Below are positions 10,349-20,729 of a stretch of 64,000 nucleotides of DNA, piece by piece (positions within the stretch are counted from its first letter, which is position 1; the number at the start of each line of letters is the position of its first letter). Below the pieces are notes generated by a model, which did no database searches, was not told where the DNA came from, and saw nothing but the letters and a program-made list of their open reading frames with translations. The position numbers and the translations under genes are program-made. Origin of the DNA: Brachycybe producta (taxonomy: Eukaryota; Arthropoda; Diplopoda; Playtdesmida; Andrognathidae). Where the stretch lies: NCBI GenBank assembly GCA_036925085.1, contig JAUPFP010000142.1, positions 1 to 64,000 of the forward strand, given 5' to 3'.

Positions 10349-10856
10349 CTAGTGGGGTAACCCACCGTCAAAAGTGACGGGAGCAAAATTCTAGTTTAAT
10401 TTTGCTATTAAAATTATTTAAGTATTTTATTCAAATACTTCATAAGAAGGGGGTAGACATTATGGGGTGAATCTCGTACGGTGTTGGCTAGCCATTTTAG
10501 TTTTTATCCGCGATTAAACACGTTTTACTGGATTTTCAGATTTTAATTCTATTCTGGGAATCGAGTAAAACGCGGATAAAACAGTAAAATAGCGTTCAAT
10601 ACAATACGATCTGCTGTGACTCTAGATGAATCTTTGTAAATCTTAGTGAATGGCATACATGATTTTCTTCAATGTCGGCCCCCTTGCTTCATAAACACCT
10701 TACTATTGTTTGAGTTCTTGGATCGGGAGAGCGCAACATAGAAGTTGACCATGAGAAATAAAGAACCGGTTCATTTAAATTGAAATAAATTCCGACGTGC
10801 TTAAACACGTTTTTGGCTTTGTTTGTACAGCGTTATACACACACAGACAACGCTTA
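10349..10856 (-). mobile_element. Helitron-like non-autonomous element C, copy 1, split by I
   Basis: On the minus strand it ends in a hairpin, CCCGTCACTTTTGACGG, followed by TTACCCCACTAG and then T, the usual Helitron 3' structure (hairpin a few bases before CTRR). The body (plus strand) contains TTCTTGGATCGGGAGAGCGC and ACGTGCTTAAACACG, shared with the copy at 30385. A family I element (10446-10686) interrupts it. No target duplication is expected for a Helitron, and none is seen. The 5' end is placed approximately. Confidence 0.8.
10446..10686 (-). mobile_element. hAT-like MITE family I, copy 2
   Basis: The terminal repeats are GAAGGGGGTAGACATT and AATGTCGGCCCCCTTG. The exact 8-bp duplication CTTCATAA lies at 10438-10445 and 10687-10694. 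The uninterrupted version of the site is visible in the element C copy near 30540 (GCTTATGAAGTATTTGAAT), which proves the insertion. The interior shares GGTGAATCTCGTACGGTG with the copy at 1076. Confidence 0.92.
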
Positions 10857-11330
10857 GACTCTCGCAAGAGTTGCTATATTTTCTCTAAACTTTTATAACT
10901 TTTAAGAGGCTTTTCATAACTTTTTTTTAAAAAAAACTATTATTCAAAAGGTAGATCGTTTTTTCTTGGTCGAATGGACCAAATTGACCAATTCTAAGAA
11001 ATTAACTTTGAGAAACATCTTTACAAAAAATTCCGATAAAATGACAAGTCATAACCAACAACATTTTCAATACAAAGTGAAAATAACAATGAAATTCGAA
11101 CCCAAATCTCTCCACATTTGCAACAACAAAAAAGGACAACAACAAAAAAAATATAAATCAAATCCTTGAAGATATAAAAAATATCCTCTCTTGAATAAAA
11201 AAACCCCCCCAGGTCGAGCTCCATTCAACATGCTCAAACATCGATATATTGATTGATTTGCAAATCGATAATGCAGCAAAAGTGTTGATGCAAACCAGAA
11301 AAATTCCTTTATATATATATAGAAATTCCA
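10857..11330. other. A/T-rich intergenic sequence
   Basis: Short A-runs and a C-run at about 11203-11210. The overlapping open frames on both strands (10966-11279) show no recognisable domain. Confidence 0.55.
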
Positions 11331-12170
11331 TTAGCGGTTTTATCTCGTTACCGGTAAACCGGTATTACCGGTCTATTTTGTTACATCGGTATTAATCTAA
11401 CGGTAAATTGACCTTTCAATACCGGTTTTATGGTAATTTGGATAAAAGAATTGACCAATATTTAAGAACCACTAAGTTTAAAATTAAAATTTCACATAAT
11501 TATGCATAGAAACCAAGAGTTTTTTTTTTAAAAAAACTGAAGTAAAAAAAAATGGTATTCGTATGCTATTCCTAGAGCTCAACAAAACCTTCTGAAATGA
11601 TGGCTTTTAAAACTTTTTCCTTCTAAAAACTTGCCCTTTTCAGAAGGTTCTGAAAAGAGAAAACACTAAAAACTGGCAGCACTGTGGCAGTGTGACCATG
11701 TGAAAATGCACTGCCAAATTGTTATTCAAATAGGCCGACCACATACTTTCACTAGGTGGCGTTCATTATTTCAGAATTTTCATTTTAGAGATTTTGTTGA
11801 GTAAAACTTTAGAGAAAACATTAGGAATAGAACTCTAGTTTTCATTTCAGAAATATCTTTTTTTAGAAATAGTTTGTTAGAGTTCTAGGAAGGCCTTCAC
11901 CGTAAACCTAACGTAAATGTTCGTACAGTTAAAATGCTTTCTGTGCATTATTATACCGTACATACGCTTGTGATATATAAAACAATTTATTTTTATTTTT
12001 TTTAACATGGGAACATTTTTTTTTTCAATTTTTGAGGGGTTTTTCTTTTACAGCGCTTATTAAAGTGTTTGCTTTATTACCAAAATTTACCGGTATTACC
12101 GGTTTCGGTAACACTATATTACCAAAAAAACCGGTATTGGCTATAAAGTGACCGGTAATGGAAACCTTAA
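11331..12170. mobile_element. ACCGGT-rich inverted-repeat element H
   Basis: The left end TTAGCGGTTTTATC is followed by a cluster of TACCGGT/ACCGGTA words (11348-11440). The right end repeats the cluster in inverse order (12085-12150) and closes with GGAAACCTTAA. The outer tips are weakly inverted and resemble hAT-type TAGGGGT ends, but no target duplication was found. The middle is AT-rich and non-coding. The dense palindromic words at both ends look like subterminal transposase-binding repeats. Confidence 0.6.
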
Positions 12171-12812
12171 TACCGAAAATACAAAGCGATTCATTCGTAT
12201 AAAACAAAACCCGAATATACTTGTCCGCCCTTAAACGTGGCAGTGTCGGCGACGTGAACACGAGCCTTTCGGCTCGTATCACGCGGCGCGGGCACCTGTA
12301 ATGCACCAACAACAACATACAGCAATGCTCGTTCTGAATTCTCTAGTACAATCAGTATATTATAAAAGGGCATTTTTGTCCCTCAAACAAAATTGAAAAG
12401 GGCAACTCAAAACATTTGAACCAGCTTCAACAAAAAAAAAAGAGATAAAGAAAAACTACATTGGTTCTACTCGAAAAAGCATAGGAGATTGCGATTAGCT
12501 CAGCAAAAAAAAATATCAAGCAGAATGTGTTCACCTCCTATTCTTAAAGAAAACAGAAATAAATACAGAAAAAAGGATTGCCAGAAAAAAAAACTCCTTT
12601 GTTAAAAAAAAGCTTTTGAAGCCTTTAACCCTTTTATAACAAATACATATATATATAAATCGAGAACGTGATTTACGTCACTTTTCGAGAGAAAAAAAAT
12701 CAAACAAAACGATTTTCGAAAGATTTTAAACCTCTTTCTTATGTTGTTATCGTTTTTTTACTTGGTATCAAAGCTTATTTAAACTTATATGAACTGCAAA
12801 ATCTTTAAAAGA

Positions 12813-12815
<3 letters not shown>
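12171..12815. other. intergenic sequence with a less AT-rich patch
   Basis: The patch 12225-12310 is comparatively GC-rich (GAACACGAGCCTTTCGGCTC) and holds the minus-strand open frames at 12025-12373, with no recognisable protein. The remainder is A-rich. Confidence 0.45.
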
Positions 12816-12862
<47 letters not shown>

Positions 12863-13222
12863 TTCTCCCTGTCTCTCTCTCCCCCTGTCTGTCTCTCTCT
12901 CTCTCTCTCTATGTCTCTCTCTCTCTCTGCCTCTCTTTCTAGGTCTCTGTCTCTCGCTCTCTCTCCATCATTCTGTCTCTCCCTCTCCATCTCCATCTCT
13001 CTCTGTCTGTCTGTCTCTCTCTCTCCCTGTCTGTCTGTCTCTCTCTCTCTGTGTCTGTCTGTCTCTCTCTCTCTCTCTGTGTCTGTCTGTTTCTCTTTCT
13101 CCCTGTCTGTCTCTCTCTCCCTCTCTCTTTCTAGGTCTCTGTATCTCTCCCTCCCTCTCTCTGTCTCTCTGCCTCTCTTTCTAGGTCTAGGTCTCTGTCT
13201 CTCTCTCTCTCTCTCTCTTTGT
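12816..13222. repeat. (CT)n / CTGT-rich microsatellite
   Basis: About 400 bp of TCTC broken by CTGTCTGT, CCCTGTCTGT and TTTCTAGGTCTC. The last phrase recurs three times, pointing to a higher-order duplication in the tract. Serine/leucine-rich frames on the plus strand and Arg/Glu-rich frames on the minus strand are artefacts. Confidence 0.95.
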
Positions 13223-13439
13223 TTGATTCAATCTATCTAAAACGTTTCATGCTCGATATTCAATAATTTATTTCTTGAAATATTTCTTCTATTTGCCAAA
13301 AACTGTAACAAGAAAGAAAGAAAAAAAAAACGCTCGAAATGTCATAACCTTTAAACTGACAACAAAGATAAAGTTGGCATAAAGTTAAATCAGCACAAAA
13401 ACAGGAATAAAAATCATGTACAAACACTAAGTACACCTT

Positions 13440-14175
13440 GAATCACAAAGTTCTATCCTATAGCATAAAAAGATAAGCTGTCTGTCTGTCTGGAACGCAG
13501 GACATTTTATCCTGCGTCTATCCTCTAGTGTAAAATTTCAGCTGACTGTCTAATCTGGAACGCTAATGTTATAATTCAAGCTTTTTTTATTTTCTATTAT
13601 AAAAGCTCAGCTTTTTTTATTTTCTACTATAAAAGCTCAGCTTTTTTTTTAAACTAGCAGGCATATAGAACAAGTATCTTATACTTTAGTCTTCATTTAT
13701 ACTTTACTAGAAATATCCAGCTGTCTTGTATGGAACGCTGTTATAATTTATGCTTTCTCTATCCTCTACTATAAAAGCTCAACTGCTTAACTAGTATAGA
13801 ACAAGTATGTCACACTTCAGTCTTATTTTATGCTTTACTAGAAATATTAAGCTTTGTCTGTCTCTCTGGAACGCTGATGTCGTATTTCACGCTTTCTCTA
13901 TCCTCCATTATAAAAGTTCAGCTGCTTAACTATAGTGAAGAACAAGCATGTTACACGTAAGTCTTCCTTAATGTTTTACTACAAATATTCAGCTGTCTGT
14001 CTGTCCCTCTGGAACGCTGATGTTATAATTTACGCTTTCTCTATCCTCTACTATAAAAAGCTCAGCTGCTTTAACTAGTATAGAACAAGTATGTCACACT
14101 TCAGTCTTATTTTATGCTTTACTAGAAATATTAAGCTGTATGTCTGTCTGGAACGCTTATGGTCATAATTCACTA
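13440..14175 (+). repeat. Helitron-related tandem array, about 140-bp unit
   Basis: Four to five units repeat CTTTCTCTATCCTC, ACTATAAAAGCTCAGC, AACTAGTATAGAACAAG, CTTTACTAGAAATAT and CTGTCTGTCTGGAACGCT. The clearest unit starts are near 13748, 13889 and 14033. The CTGTCTGTC and AACGC blocks resemble the 5' part of element C (CTTTGTCTGTCTGTGTATAACGC), so the array may be tandem copies of a Helitron 5' end. That link is inference. Confidence 0.7.
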
Positions 14176-14448
14176 TAACCTTTAGTTATGAAAATTTGGA
14201 ATTATAAGTTATCAATATATAAGACAAGAAAACGTATAATCATAATATTTGTTTGCAAAAAAAAAAAAGAAGATAAATGTGGAGGGGAATAAAGTCCAAA
14301 TAATTGATAAAGAGCTCAGGAACTTCTTACTTTTTCCATCCTAAGTAATGTAATTATATCATTGCATTAAAAAAAATTGCCTAATACCAAATAAATGCAG
14401 TTTCTAGATACATTTATATGTAGGTACTTATTTATTTATGACTGCTAG
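14176..14448. other. AT-rich spacer
   Basis: Nothing recognised beyond an A-run near 14261 and AT-rich unique sequence. Confidence 0.5.
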
Positions 14449-14780
14449 GGCTCGGATTTTTATGCAATATCAAAGCAAATGTTTCTCCATCTGTGACTCA
14501 AGTGCCACAATTGTGAAGACAATTATCATCATCATCATCATCAAGAGAAACCGCACTTATGCTTTATTATAATGACAAAAAGACTGGTTAGAGGCTAGAT
14601 GTCTGGTTACAATCAATTGTCAACTAGAGTTCTAGCCTCCAATCAGTGTTTTTGATTGAAATAATGGTAATTGTTGGTTGATCTAAAAAAAAAACGCGGG
14701 ATTTGTTACTTCACAATTGGCACTTGGAGCCACAGATTGAGAAACATTTTCTTGATAGTTCATAATAATCCGAGCCCTCA
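14449..14780. mobile_element. inverted-repeat element S, copy 1
   Basis: The ends GGGCTCGGATTTTTATGC and AATCCGAGCCC face each other. Inside, CTCAAGTGCCACAATTGTGA pairs with TCACAATTGGCACTTGGAG, and ACTGGTTAGAGGCTAGATGT with TCTAGCCTCCAATCAGT near the centre. An (ATC)n stretch at 14527-14543 interrupts the left arm. Non-coding. Other copies lie near 33600, 40935, 52362 and 61485. Confidence 0.85.
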
Positions 14781-15329
14781 TGATTGCCCAAAGTAATCGA
14801 TATATGAGAACCCCGCCTACAACTAAATTAGAGGTCGCAGAAAAGCTTAAATACCACAACAAAAATAAGGAGTGGGGGCGGGGGGGGGGAGGAGAAGAAG
14901 AGGAGGACGAATCTATTTATATATTCATGTAATCAAATTACTAAATAATCACTTAAACATGTGAATATTAAATATTAAAATTAATAATCTGCATACAGTC
15001 AGAAGTGGGGTCAGAAAATGAATAAAACTAAAATATTCGCTTTTAATATCTACAATTAAAAGAAAATGGTGGACACTCTGAATGAACGCCACGCCACCAA
15101 ACTGAATAAATGCCAAAAAAAAAAAATTAGGCTGTTTTATAGTTTGACGATTTTTTTTTTTCAATTTTGCGTTTATTCACGTTTGCAATTGTACAATTTG
15201 GCGCTTATTCCGTTGCCTCAGGAAGCTCTCAGTCTAAAAACAGCGTTTGTTTGACGTTTTGCATATACTGTTGCAGGGGCGTCCTAAGAGAGGGGTGGGG
15301 GCAAAGCAAAATATCTATCCAGCCACCTT
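14781..15329. other. AT-rich intergenic sequence
   Basis: It contains a G-run near 14878-14889 and A-runs near 15116. From about 15309 ATATCTATCCAGCCACCTTAA matches the right end of element P (44548-45340). No gene recognised. Confidence 0.5.
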
Positions 15330-15440
15330 AACCACAGTTAAGTGTCTTAAAAATAGGAACAAACAAAAGGAGCACTTCTAGTTTGTCTACAGTTAACTAT
15401 CATAACCTTGGTTATATGTAACTGCAGTTAACAATGCAAG
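15330..15440. mobile_element. partial element L, copy 2
   Basis: CTTCTAGTTTGTCTACAGTTAAC, CATAACCTTGGTTAT and GTAACTGCAGTTAAC are the inverse of the blocks that flank element K inside the large L element at 16783-18811. Only this central part is recognisable. Confidence 0.55.
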
Positions 15441-15710
15441 TAGATCATTTATTTTGTGCGTGTAGCGTTAGATGGCGCCACCAGCCATTCCCTGGAAATG
15501 TACTTGACAAATTCCTTTGTTTCACGTGCCCACTTCACTTATAACTTCTCGGTTAAGTTTGTCACGTGCTGATAAATAGGTTGTTTTGGACGCTTTTAGA
15601 GCTAAAAGGTTGCATTCTATTTCAAGTAATTGGCACGAGTTGCAGGCGCCATCTACATTGCATTTACACAAGTATTTTTCTACAAAGTCCTCTTTCATTT
15701 TTTATAGAGG
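15440..15710 (+). mobile_element. element U, nearly complete copy
   Basis: It begins AATGCAAGTAGATCATTTA and runs through TTAGATGGCGCCACCAGCC, GTTGTTTTGGACGCTTTTAG and GCAGGCGCCATCTACATTGC. Outer ends in other copies read CTTAAGAATGC and CTCTTAAG, with GGCGCCATCTA inside both. Partial or complete copies occur near 5060, 24735, 51655, 56914 and 58955. Non-coding; superfamily unknown. Confidence 0.7.
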
Positions 15711-15740
15711 AAACGAGGCATCAGGTAATTTAAATCTTTA

Positions 15741-15926
15741 GGCCTTGTTTCTATTGGGGTGAAAATTTGAACTTTTTGAAAACTATTTTTCAACTGGTGA
15801 GAAATAGAAGAAACGTTGCCCCCGTCGCCCATTCACTATCATAGGCGGGGGCCACGTTTCTTCAATTTTTCACCTGTTGAAATTTATCAGAAAAGTTCAA
15901 ATTTTCACCCAAATGGAAACAAGGCC
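15741..15926. mobile_element. Harbinger-like MITE family B, complete copy
   Basis: The ends GGCCTTGTTTCTATTGGGG and AAATGGAAACAAGGCC are inverse complements. The arms continue through GAAAATTTGAACTTTTTG and CAACTGGTGA/CACCTGTTGA. TTA lies directly outside both ends (15738-15740 and 15927-15929). A 3-bp TTA duplication with GG-starting ends is typical of PIF/Harbinger (Tourist) elements. It is about 186 bp and non-coding. Confidence 0.88.
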
Positions 15927-16782
15927 TTAGGGCAGGTTCTCCGTTATAACTTCTCTAAGACACCTTGTACTACACATTACACAAAAGTCAATGAAATTAA
16001 GACAACCTCTTTTAAGATATCATCATTATCAGTTACCTCCCACCCCACCACCCTTTATCTCCCTTTTTTTTATTTTCCACCCATTTCTCATTGACTATTC
16101 CATTCATCCCACTTCCCGCAAACCTTCCAATCCTTCCCCTCTCCTTTTCTCCCTACGCTTTCTTTTTTTTTTTTACACACAAAACAATTCCCAAATGTCG
16201 TCATCACCTGCTCACAACTCAATCAAACTTTAATCAACTCTTCAATTGGTTAAATTCATTTACCAAACGTTGCTAATAAAATATTAAGTGGCTCCACCTC
16301 CTCCCCCCCCTCCTCTTCAATCAAATAAGACTTTTGTTTTTGGGACATTATTTCCTGACTGAATAAACTTATTTAAAAAAAGAAAGTTAAATTTAATTTT
16401 TAAACATAAGAAGAAGAAAAAAACCTCGAAAAAAAAGTAAAATTAATAATTTTTTTTTGGGGGGGGGGGGGGGGTTCTAATTAATTTAATCATTTCGATA
16501 ATATTGTGAAGGTGATGTGCAGAATCGCCAATTTTATAATTAAATATACTCATCGAATCATTAAATTAAAACTGTTAGAAAAAGTTTGAAGCCTTGAAGT
16601 GTTTTTTTTTTCTCTTAAAAGAAATGTTTTCAAACTATAATTTCTATAGTCGTTTTGACGTGAAGTAAAATCAATTTATTAATTTGTTGTTAGCAGTGAT
16701 TGCCTACTTACAAGGGGAAGAAAAAACCTAAACTGTTTGAACTCGTTAGTAATTAATTATGGTTAAAGTGAGCTCCTTATGA
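15927..16782. other. AT-rich intergenic sequence
   Basis: Pyrimidine-rich patch 16025-16175 and a T/G run near 16450-16474. TTGTTAGCAGTGATTGCCTA at about 16686 is one of four dispersed copies of this phrase (others near 24508, 46228 inverse, 51598). No gene recognised. Confidence 0.5.
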
Positions 16783-17289
16783 CCTCGTTTCAACTATAAA
16801 AATTAACTGCAATTATATAACCAAGGTTATAGTTAACTGCAGTTATACAGTGCGTTTCATATATATAGACGCACCCCAAAAATTGGTTATAACTCGAGTT
16901 ATAGTCAATGGATTCACCTGAAATTTTCAGCATAAAGAGATCATCTTATATTCTAAACTTTCTGCTAGGCAGAAATTTTTTTCTTTAAAAGGTAAAAATT
17001 AAAAAAATTAAAAACTGGAAAATGACCGTTTCATAATTATAGACGCACTAATGAACTTTTCACTTTTATTAATTATTGTGACAAAATAACATGCTGAATC
17101 ATTAAAAATAGTAAGGTATACGACTGTTATGATGTTTCAAAACTTAAAACATTCTTTTTTACAGAATTAAACAATATTTATAAGCAAATTTGCAGAAATT
17201 CTACCCCGAAACAGCTAAAATGGGACTTTTCAACTCTGCTATTGTAGTATAATCATAGCAATCTGTAAATCATTTTTGTATGATGTTGT

Positions 17290-17445
17290 CCCGAAAGTTC
17301 TCTGTAAGATTTAAGTCCGGGGACACCCTGGACATTCGAGAGTGGTGATATTCTGGTTTCGTAACCATTGATTCCTTAGATTACTGGAGCGAACTGGTGC
17401 ATTTTCTTGCTCGAATGCTAAGCTAACGCTAGGAAATCGACTTTG
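17290..17445 (-). pseudogene. Tc1-like transposase fragment, left arm of K
   Basis: Read on the minus strand, the frame gives FEQENAPVRSSNL, then WLRNQNITTLEC and a frameshifted stretch ending PRT. It matches the region around the second catalytic residue of Tc1 transposases (usually QDNAP). Stops and a frameshift break it. It mirrors the fragment at 17842-17991. Confidence 0.8.
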
Positions 17446-17841
17446 GCAGGTCAGTAAACACTATCATAATATTGTCTGATAATAAACATTATTTTTTGGT
17501 TGGTTCAAATGCGCTAAATACTTCGCATATTGTTAGGCCACCACCACCGACATATCTGAGTGCGTGAAAAAATTCAATCTCGATGATTCTGACGGTTTTT
17601 TTTTCTTTCTTCATATTGGAAGGATGTTACGAGAAAAACACAATATTTTCCTAAACAAAATTTCGGCAGTGGGGGAGCCTAATATTATGGGGAACATTTA
17701 GTGCCTTTCAAACGAGCAGCTTAGTTTTTGAAACGCGAGCTTAGCATTTATTTCAACCCAAATAAATATCAGTGATTATCAGACAATGTTACGAGAGTAT
17801 GTACTGCCATATTACATCGCTTCTATAGCATTTGCTTAGTA

Positions 17842-17991
17842 TTCCAGCAAGAAAATGGCCCAGTTTCCTCCAATAACCTAACGAAGGAATGGTTACGGAA
17901 CCAAAATATCACCACTCTCGAATGGCCGGCGTGTCTCCCGGGCTTAAATCCTGATGAAAACGTTTGGGACATCATTGTACATAATGATTAA
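17842..17991 (+). pseudogene. Tc1-like transposase C-terminal fragment, right arm of K
   Basis: The frame reads FQQENGPVSSNNL, WLRNQNITTLEWPACLPG and LNPDENVWDII before a stop. This is the D...PxLNPxEN.W block of Tc1-family DDE transposases; the terminal Glu of the NPxEN motif is kept, while the second Asp (QDNAP) is Glu here. Upstream, in other frames, LWGTFSA near 17693 and YQTMLREYVLPYY near 17780 are recognisable, so frameshifts separate the pieces. It is inactive. Confidence 0.88.
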
Positions 17992-18811
17992 GCAGATTGC
18001 CATCATGATAATACAATATCAAAGCTGAAAATTGCCATTTTAGCTCCTTTTCAGTAGAATTTCGGTAAATTTGCTTATAAATATTGTTTAATTCTGTAAA
18101 AAAGAATGTTTTAAGTTTTGAAACATCATAACAGTCGTATACCTTACTATTTTTAATGATTCAGCATGTTATTTTGTCACAATAATTAATAAAAGTGAAA
18201 AGTTCATTAGTGCGTCTATAATTATGAAACGGTCATTTTCCAGTTTTTAATTTTTTTAATTTTTACCTTTTAAAGAAAAAAATTTCTGCCTAGCAGAAAG
18301 TTTAGAATATAAGATTATCTCTTTATGCTGAAAATTTCAGGTGAATCCATTGACTATAACTCGAGTTATAACCAATTTTTGGGGTGCGTCTATATATATG
18401 AAACGCACTGTATAACCTGCAGACAAGCTAGAAGTGGTACTTAGTGTATTTCCATTTAAAAAAAATTAACCGTGGTTAAATAATTGTGTCACTTCCTGTT
18501 CATTTTCACCCATCCGTTCACCTATCCGTTACCCACCCATCCATTTTGAGAAATTTTCACTCCTCATTCAAGAAAAAAAACTGAACACGTGTTCTTCACT
18601 ATCCGCCATTTCGTTTGTAGGCTAAATTTGGTCTAAATACCGGAAGTGACGTTATTTAACCATTCAATGATATGGTTGTGCCAAAGCAGCTGAGTTAACT
18701 CCATTGTTCAGAAATGTAATCATTGGTTAACGTAAGCACATTCATTTCCGCTAGAAAATTAACTGTGGTTAACGTTTTAACTACAGTTAATTTTTGTAGC
18801 AGAAACGAGGT

Positions 18812-19683
18812 ATGAGGCAATATTAACCCCACATTTTATTACAAAACTAAGTTGTTTTAATAAATAAGTAAAATTATGCAACTTTATGCAAATTTTAAAA
18901 AAAAATTACGCAAATTTTTTTTAATTTACGGATTTTTATTTTGTTTATTTGAAACTGAGTTGAATTAGAATTTTGAAACTGAAGTTGATTACTGCACATA
19001 TGACATACATATGACATCCTAGCGTTTCCAGAAAGACATCAGAGTGGTCATTATGTGTTTTGTGTATTTTATGAAAACTGTAAGTCTAATAGTTTCTTTT
19101 CTAGTTTCTAACAAAAGTTTTCTAGTTTCTAATGGACCCTTCACAAGTTTTGCTTAAACATGTTGTTGACACAAAAAAAAAATGCAAAATGGTGACTTTT
19201 TTTCTGCACTTTTTTAATGTTCTTTCAACCACAACATTGAAAAATGAATTAAGCCTTTGTCATGAGGCGCTGTCACACAACATAAGTTAAATTATGCAAA
19301 TTTATGCAAATTAAAAAAAATTATGCCATTTTATGCATTTTTAGTAAAAACTGATTAATCACAGCACATATGACATCATAGTTTACCCCCCAAAAAAGGG
19401 GGGACCTCAAGTGTCAATACGTGTTTTATTCAAACGTTTCATCTTTGCCATTTTAGTTACTTTTCTAGTTTCTAATGTAGTTATGTTGACGTCAAAATGT
19501 TTATTACTGCACATATGACATCATAGTTCACTCAAAAATACATTAGAATACATGGTCATTTGCATGTTTGCTTGTTTTTTTTTTTTTTGCATTTTATATA
19601 AACTTTTGACTGTTTAGTGATTGAGTTACTTTTTCAAGTTTCTAAAAAAAAACCTTCGAAATGTTTCCTTAAAATTGTTTATG
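18812..19683 (+). repeat. diverged duplications with ATTATGCAAATTTATGC and ACATATGACATCATAG words
   Basis: GCACATATGACATCATAGTT-type phrases recur near 18993, 19364 and 19508. The block from CTGCACT to GAGGCGCTGTCAC (about 19205-19278) recurs near 19910-19985, an offset of about 705 bp. TTTCTAGTTTCTAA words recur near 19100, 19121 and 19460. The stretch appears to be a worn tandem duplication; no coding sequence. Confidence 0.6.
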
Positions 19684-19863
19684 TTACTGTCAAATCTGCA
19701 GATTTCCTGAGAAATCTGCAAAACTACCAACCTGCTAATGAATCTGTAAAATTCAACAACCTAAAAATGTATTGAATTTTGCAGATTCACTAGCAGGTTG
19801 GTGGTTTTGCACTTTGCCTAGGCAATCTGCAGATTGACTGATTTTTGCAGATTGGCAAGTAAC
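19684..19863. mobile_element. AATCTGCAG palindromic element Y
   Basis: The ends GTTACTGTCAAATCTGCAG and CTGATTTTTGCAGATTGG..GTAAC face each other. ACCAACCTGCTAATGAATCT pairs with AGATTCACTAGCAGGTTGGT around a centre near 19763. The word AATCTGCA or its inverse occurs repeatedly in 180 bp. It interrupts the duplicated region around it. Non-coding. Confidence 0.75.
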
Positions 19864-20729
19864 ATGTACACAAAACGGAAAGTATTGACTTGGTTTTTTT
19901 TTCTTTCTCTGCACTCTTAAAAGTGTACTTTAAAAACTACAACATTAAAAAATAAATTACGGCCTCGCGATGAGGCGCTGTCACGCACATAATAGAAGAA
20001 GAAGAAGAAAAAAACGAGGACAAGTGTCACCTCCATTCGGTTGTAAACACAAGACTTGAGTGAAAAGGTCTTTTTAGATAGATGGATAGATAGATAGAAA
20101 GATGGATAGAAAAGGTGGTTATTAAAGCCAAACACAGCGAAAGAAGGAGAGAAGTAATAGGCAATAGTAGTAGAAGGAGACCCCGGCCATTCCTATGGTA
20201 ACCGATGACGTTGCCATGGAAATGACACCAACTCATAGTTTGAACCTAACAAGCACAATTTTTTTATATCATCATCATCCTCTTCTTATTTTTTTTTTTC
20301 ATTCTATGTAAAAAAAATATTTTTAATTGATGAAAGATAAGATAAAAAAAAAGATGAATAAATTAAAAAAAAAAAAGAAATACCCCCTTAAAGCTGAATT
20401 TGTAATAGAAACATATTTTATATCAAAAGTGGATTTCAATTAAAATGAAATAAGATTTCAATTGATTCCTCCTCCTCCTCATTTTTTGTCTTATTTATTT
20501 TTTTTTCGTTCATATTTCAAGAAAAAGATAAAAAGGATTGAAAAAAAAAAACCCGCTGATTTTTGAACTGTGTCTTTTATACTACGGTTCCATTATCATC
20601 TAATAGGATGGAAGATAAGAGGATAGAACAGGCAGGTGTGCAAACTGGAGGCTCGCAGCTGGGTGAGTCGAAGGAAGTCTGGGGGTGCAATGTTAAGAAA
20701 GTATCAATTAGAGAGATACTAATTAGTAA
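19864..20729. other. AT-rich intergenic sequence
   Basis: Contains (GATA/GATG)n at about 20077-20112, (GAA)n near 19996 and several A or T runs. The patch 20600-20690 is less AT-rich and includes GCTGGGTGAGTCG, but no exon can be supported. Confidence 0.5.

Larger units (their letters stand above)
16848..18410. mobile_element. Tc1/mariner-derived palindromic element K
   Basis: The outer arms 16848-17191 and 18067-18410 are each 344 bp and inverse complements with a single mismatch that I can find. The tips start CAGTGCGTTTCATATATATA, and TA lies on both sides (16846-16847 and 18411-18412), as in Tc1/mariner. Inside these, the two halves stay homologous in inverse orientation but are clearly diverged, each carrying a piece of the C-terminal half of a Tc1-type transposase. 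The element is thus a head-to-head foldback, not a simple MITE. It was inserted into element L. Confidence 0.9.
16783..18811. mobile_element. inverted-repeat element L, copy 1, split by K
   Basis: The ends CCTCGTTTCAACTATAAAAA and TTTTTGTAGCAGAAACGAGG are inverse complements, followed inward by TTAACTGCAGTTA-type palindromic words (AACCATGGTT, AACCGTGGTT). TATGA occurs just outside both ends (16778-16782 and 18812-18816), a possible duplication. Element K occupies 16848-18410; removing it leaves a host element of about 465 bp. Non-coding. Confidence 0.7.

Noticed and set aside
12789-13240. 131-residue plus-strand and other frames
   Set aside because: Translation of the CT/CTGT microsatellite.
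20640-20670. CTGGGTGAGTCG as a splice donor
   Set aside because: A single donor-like match without an acceptor, reading frame or homologous exon is expected by chance.
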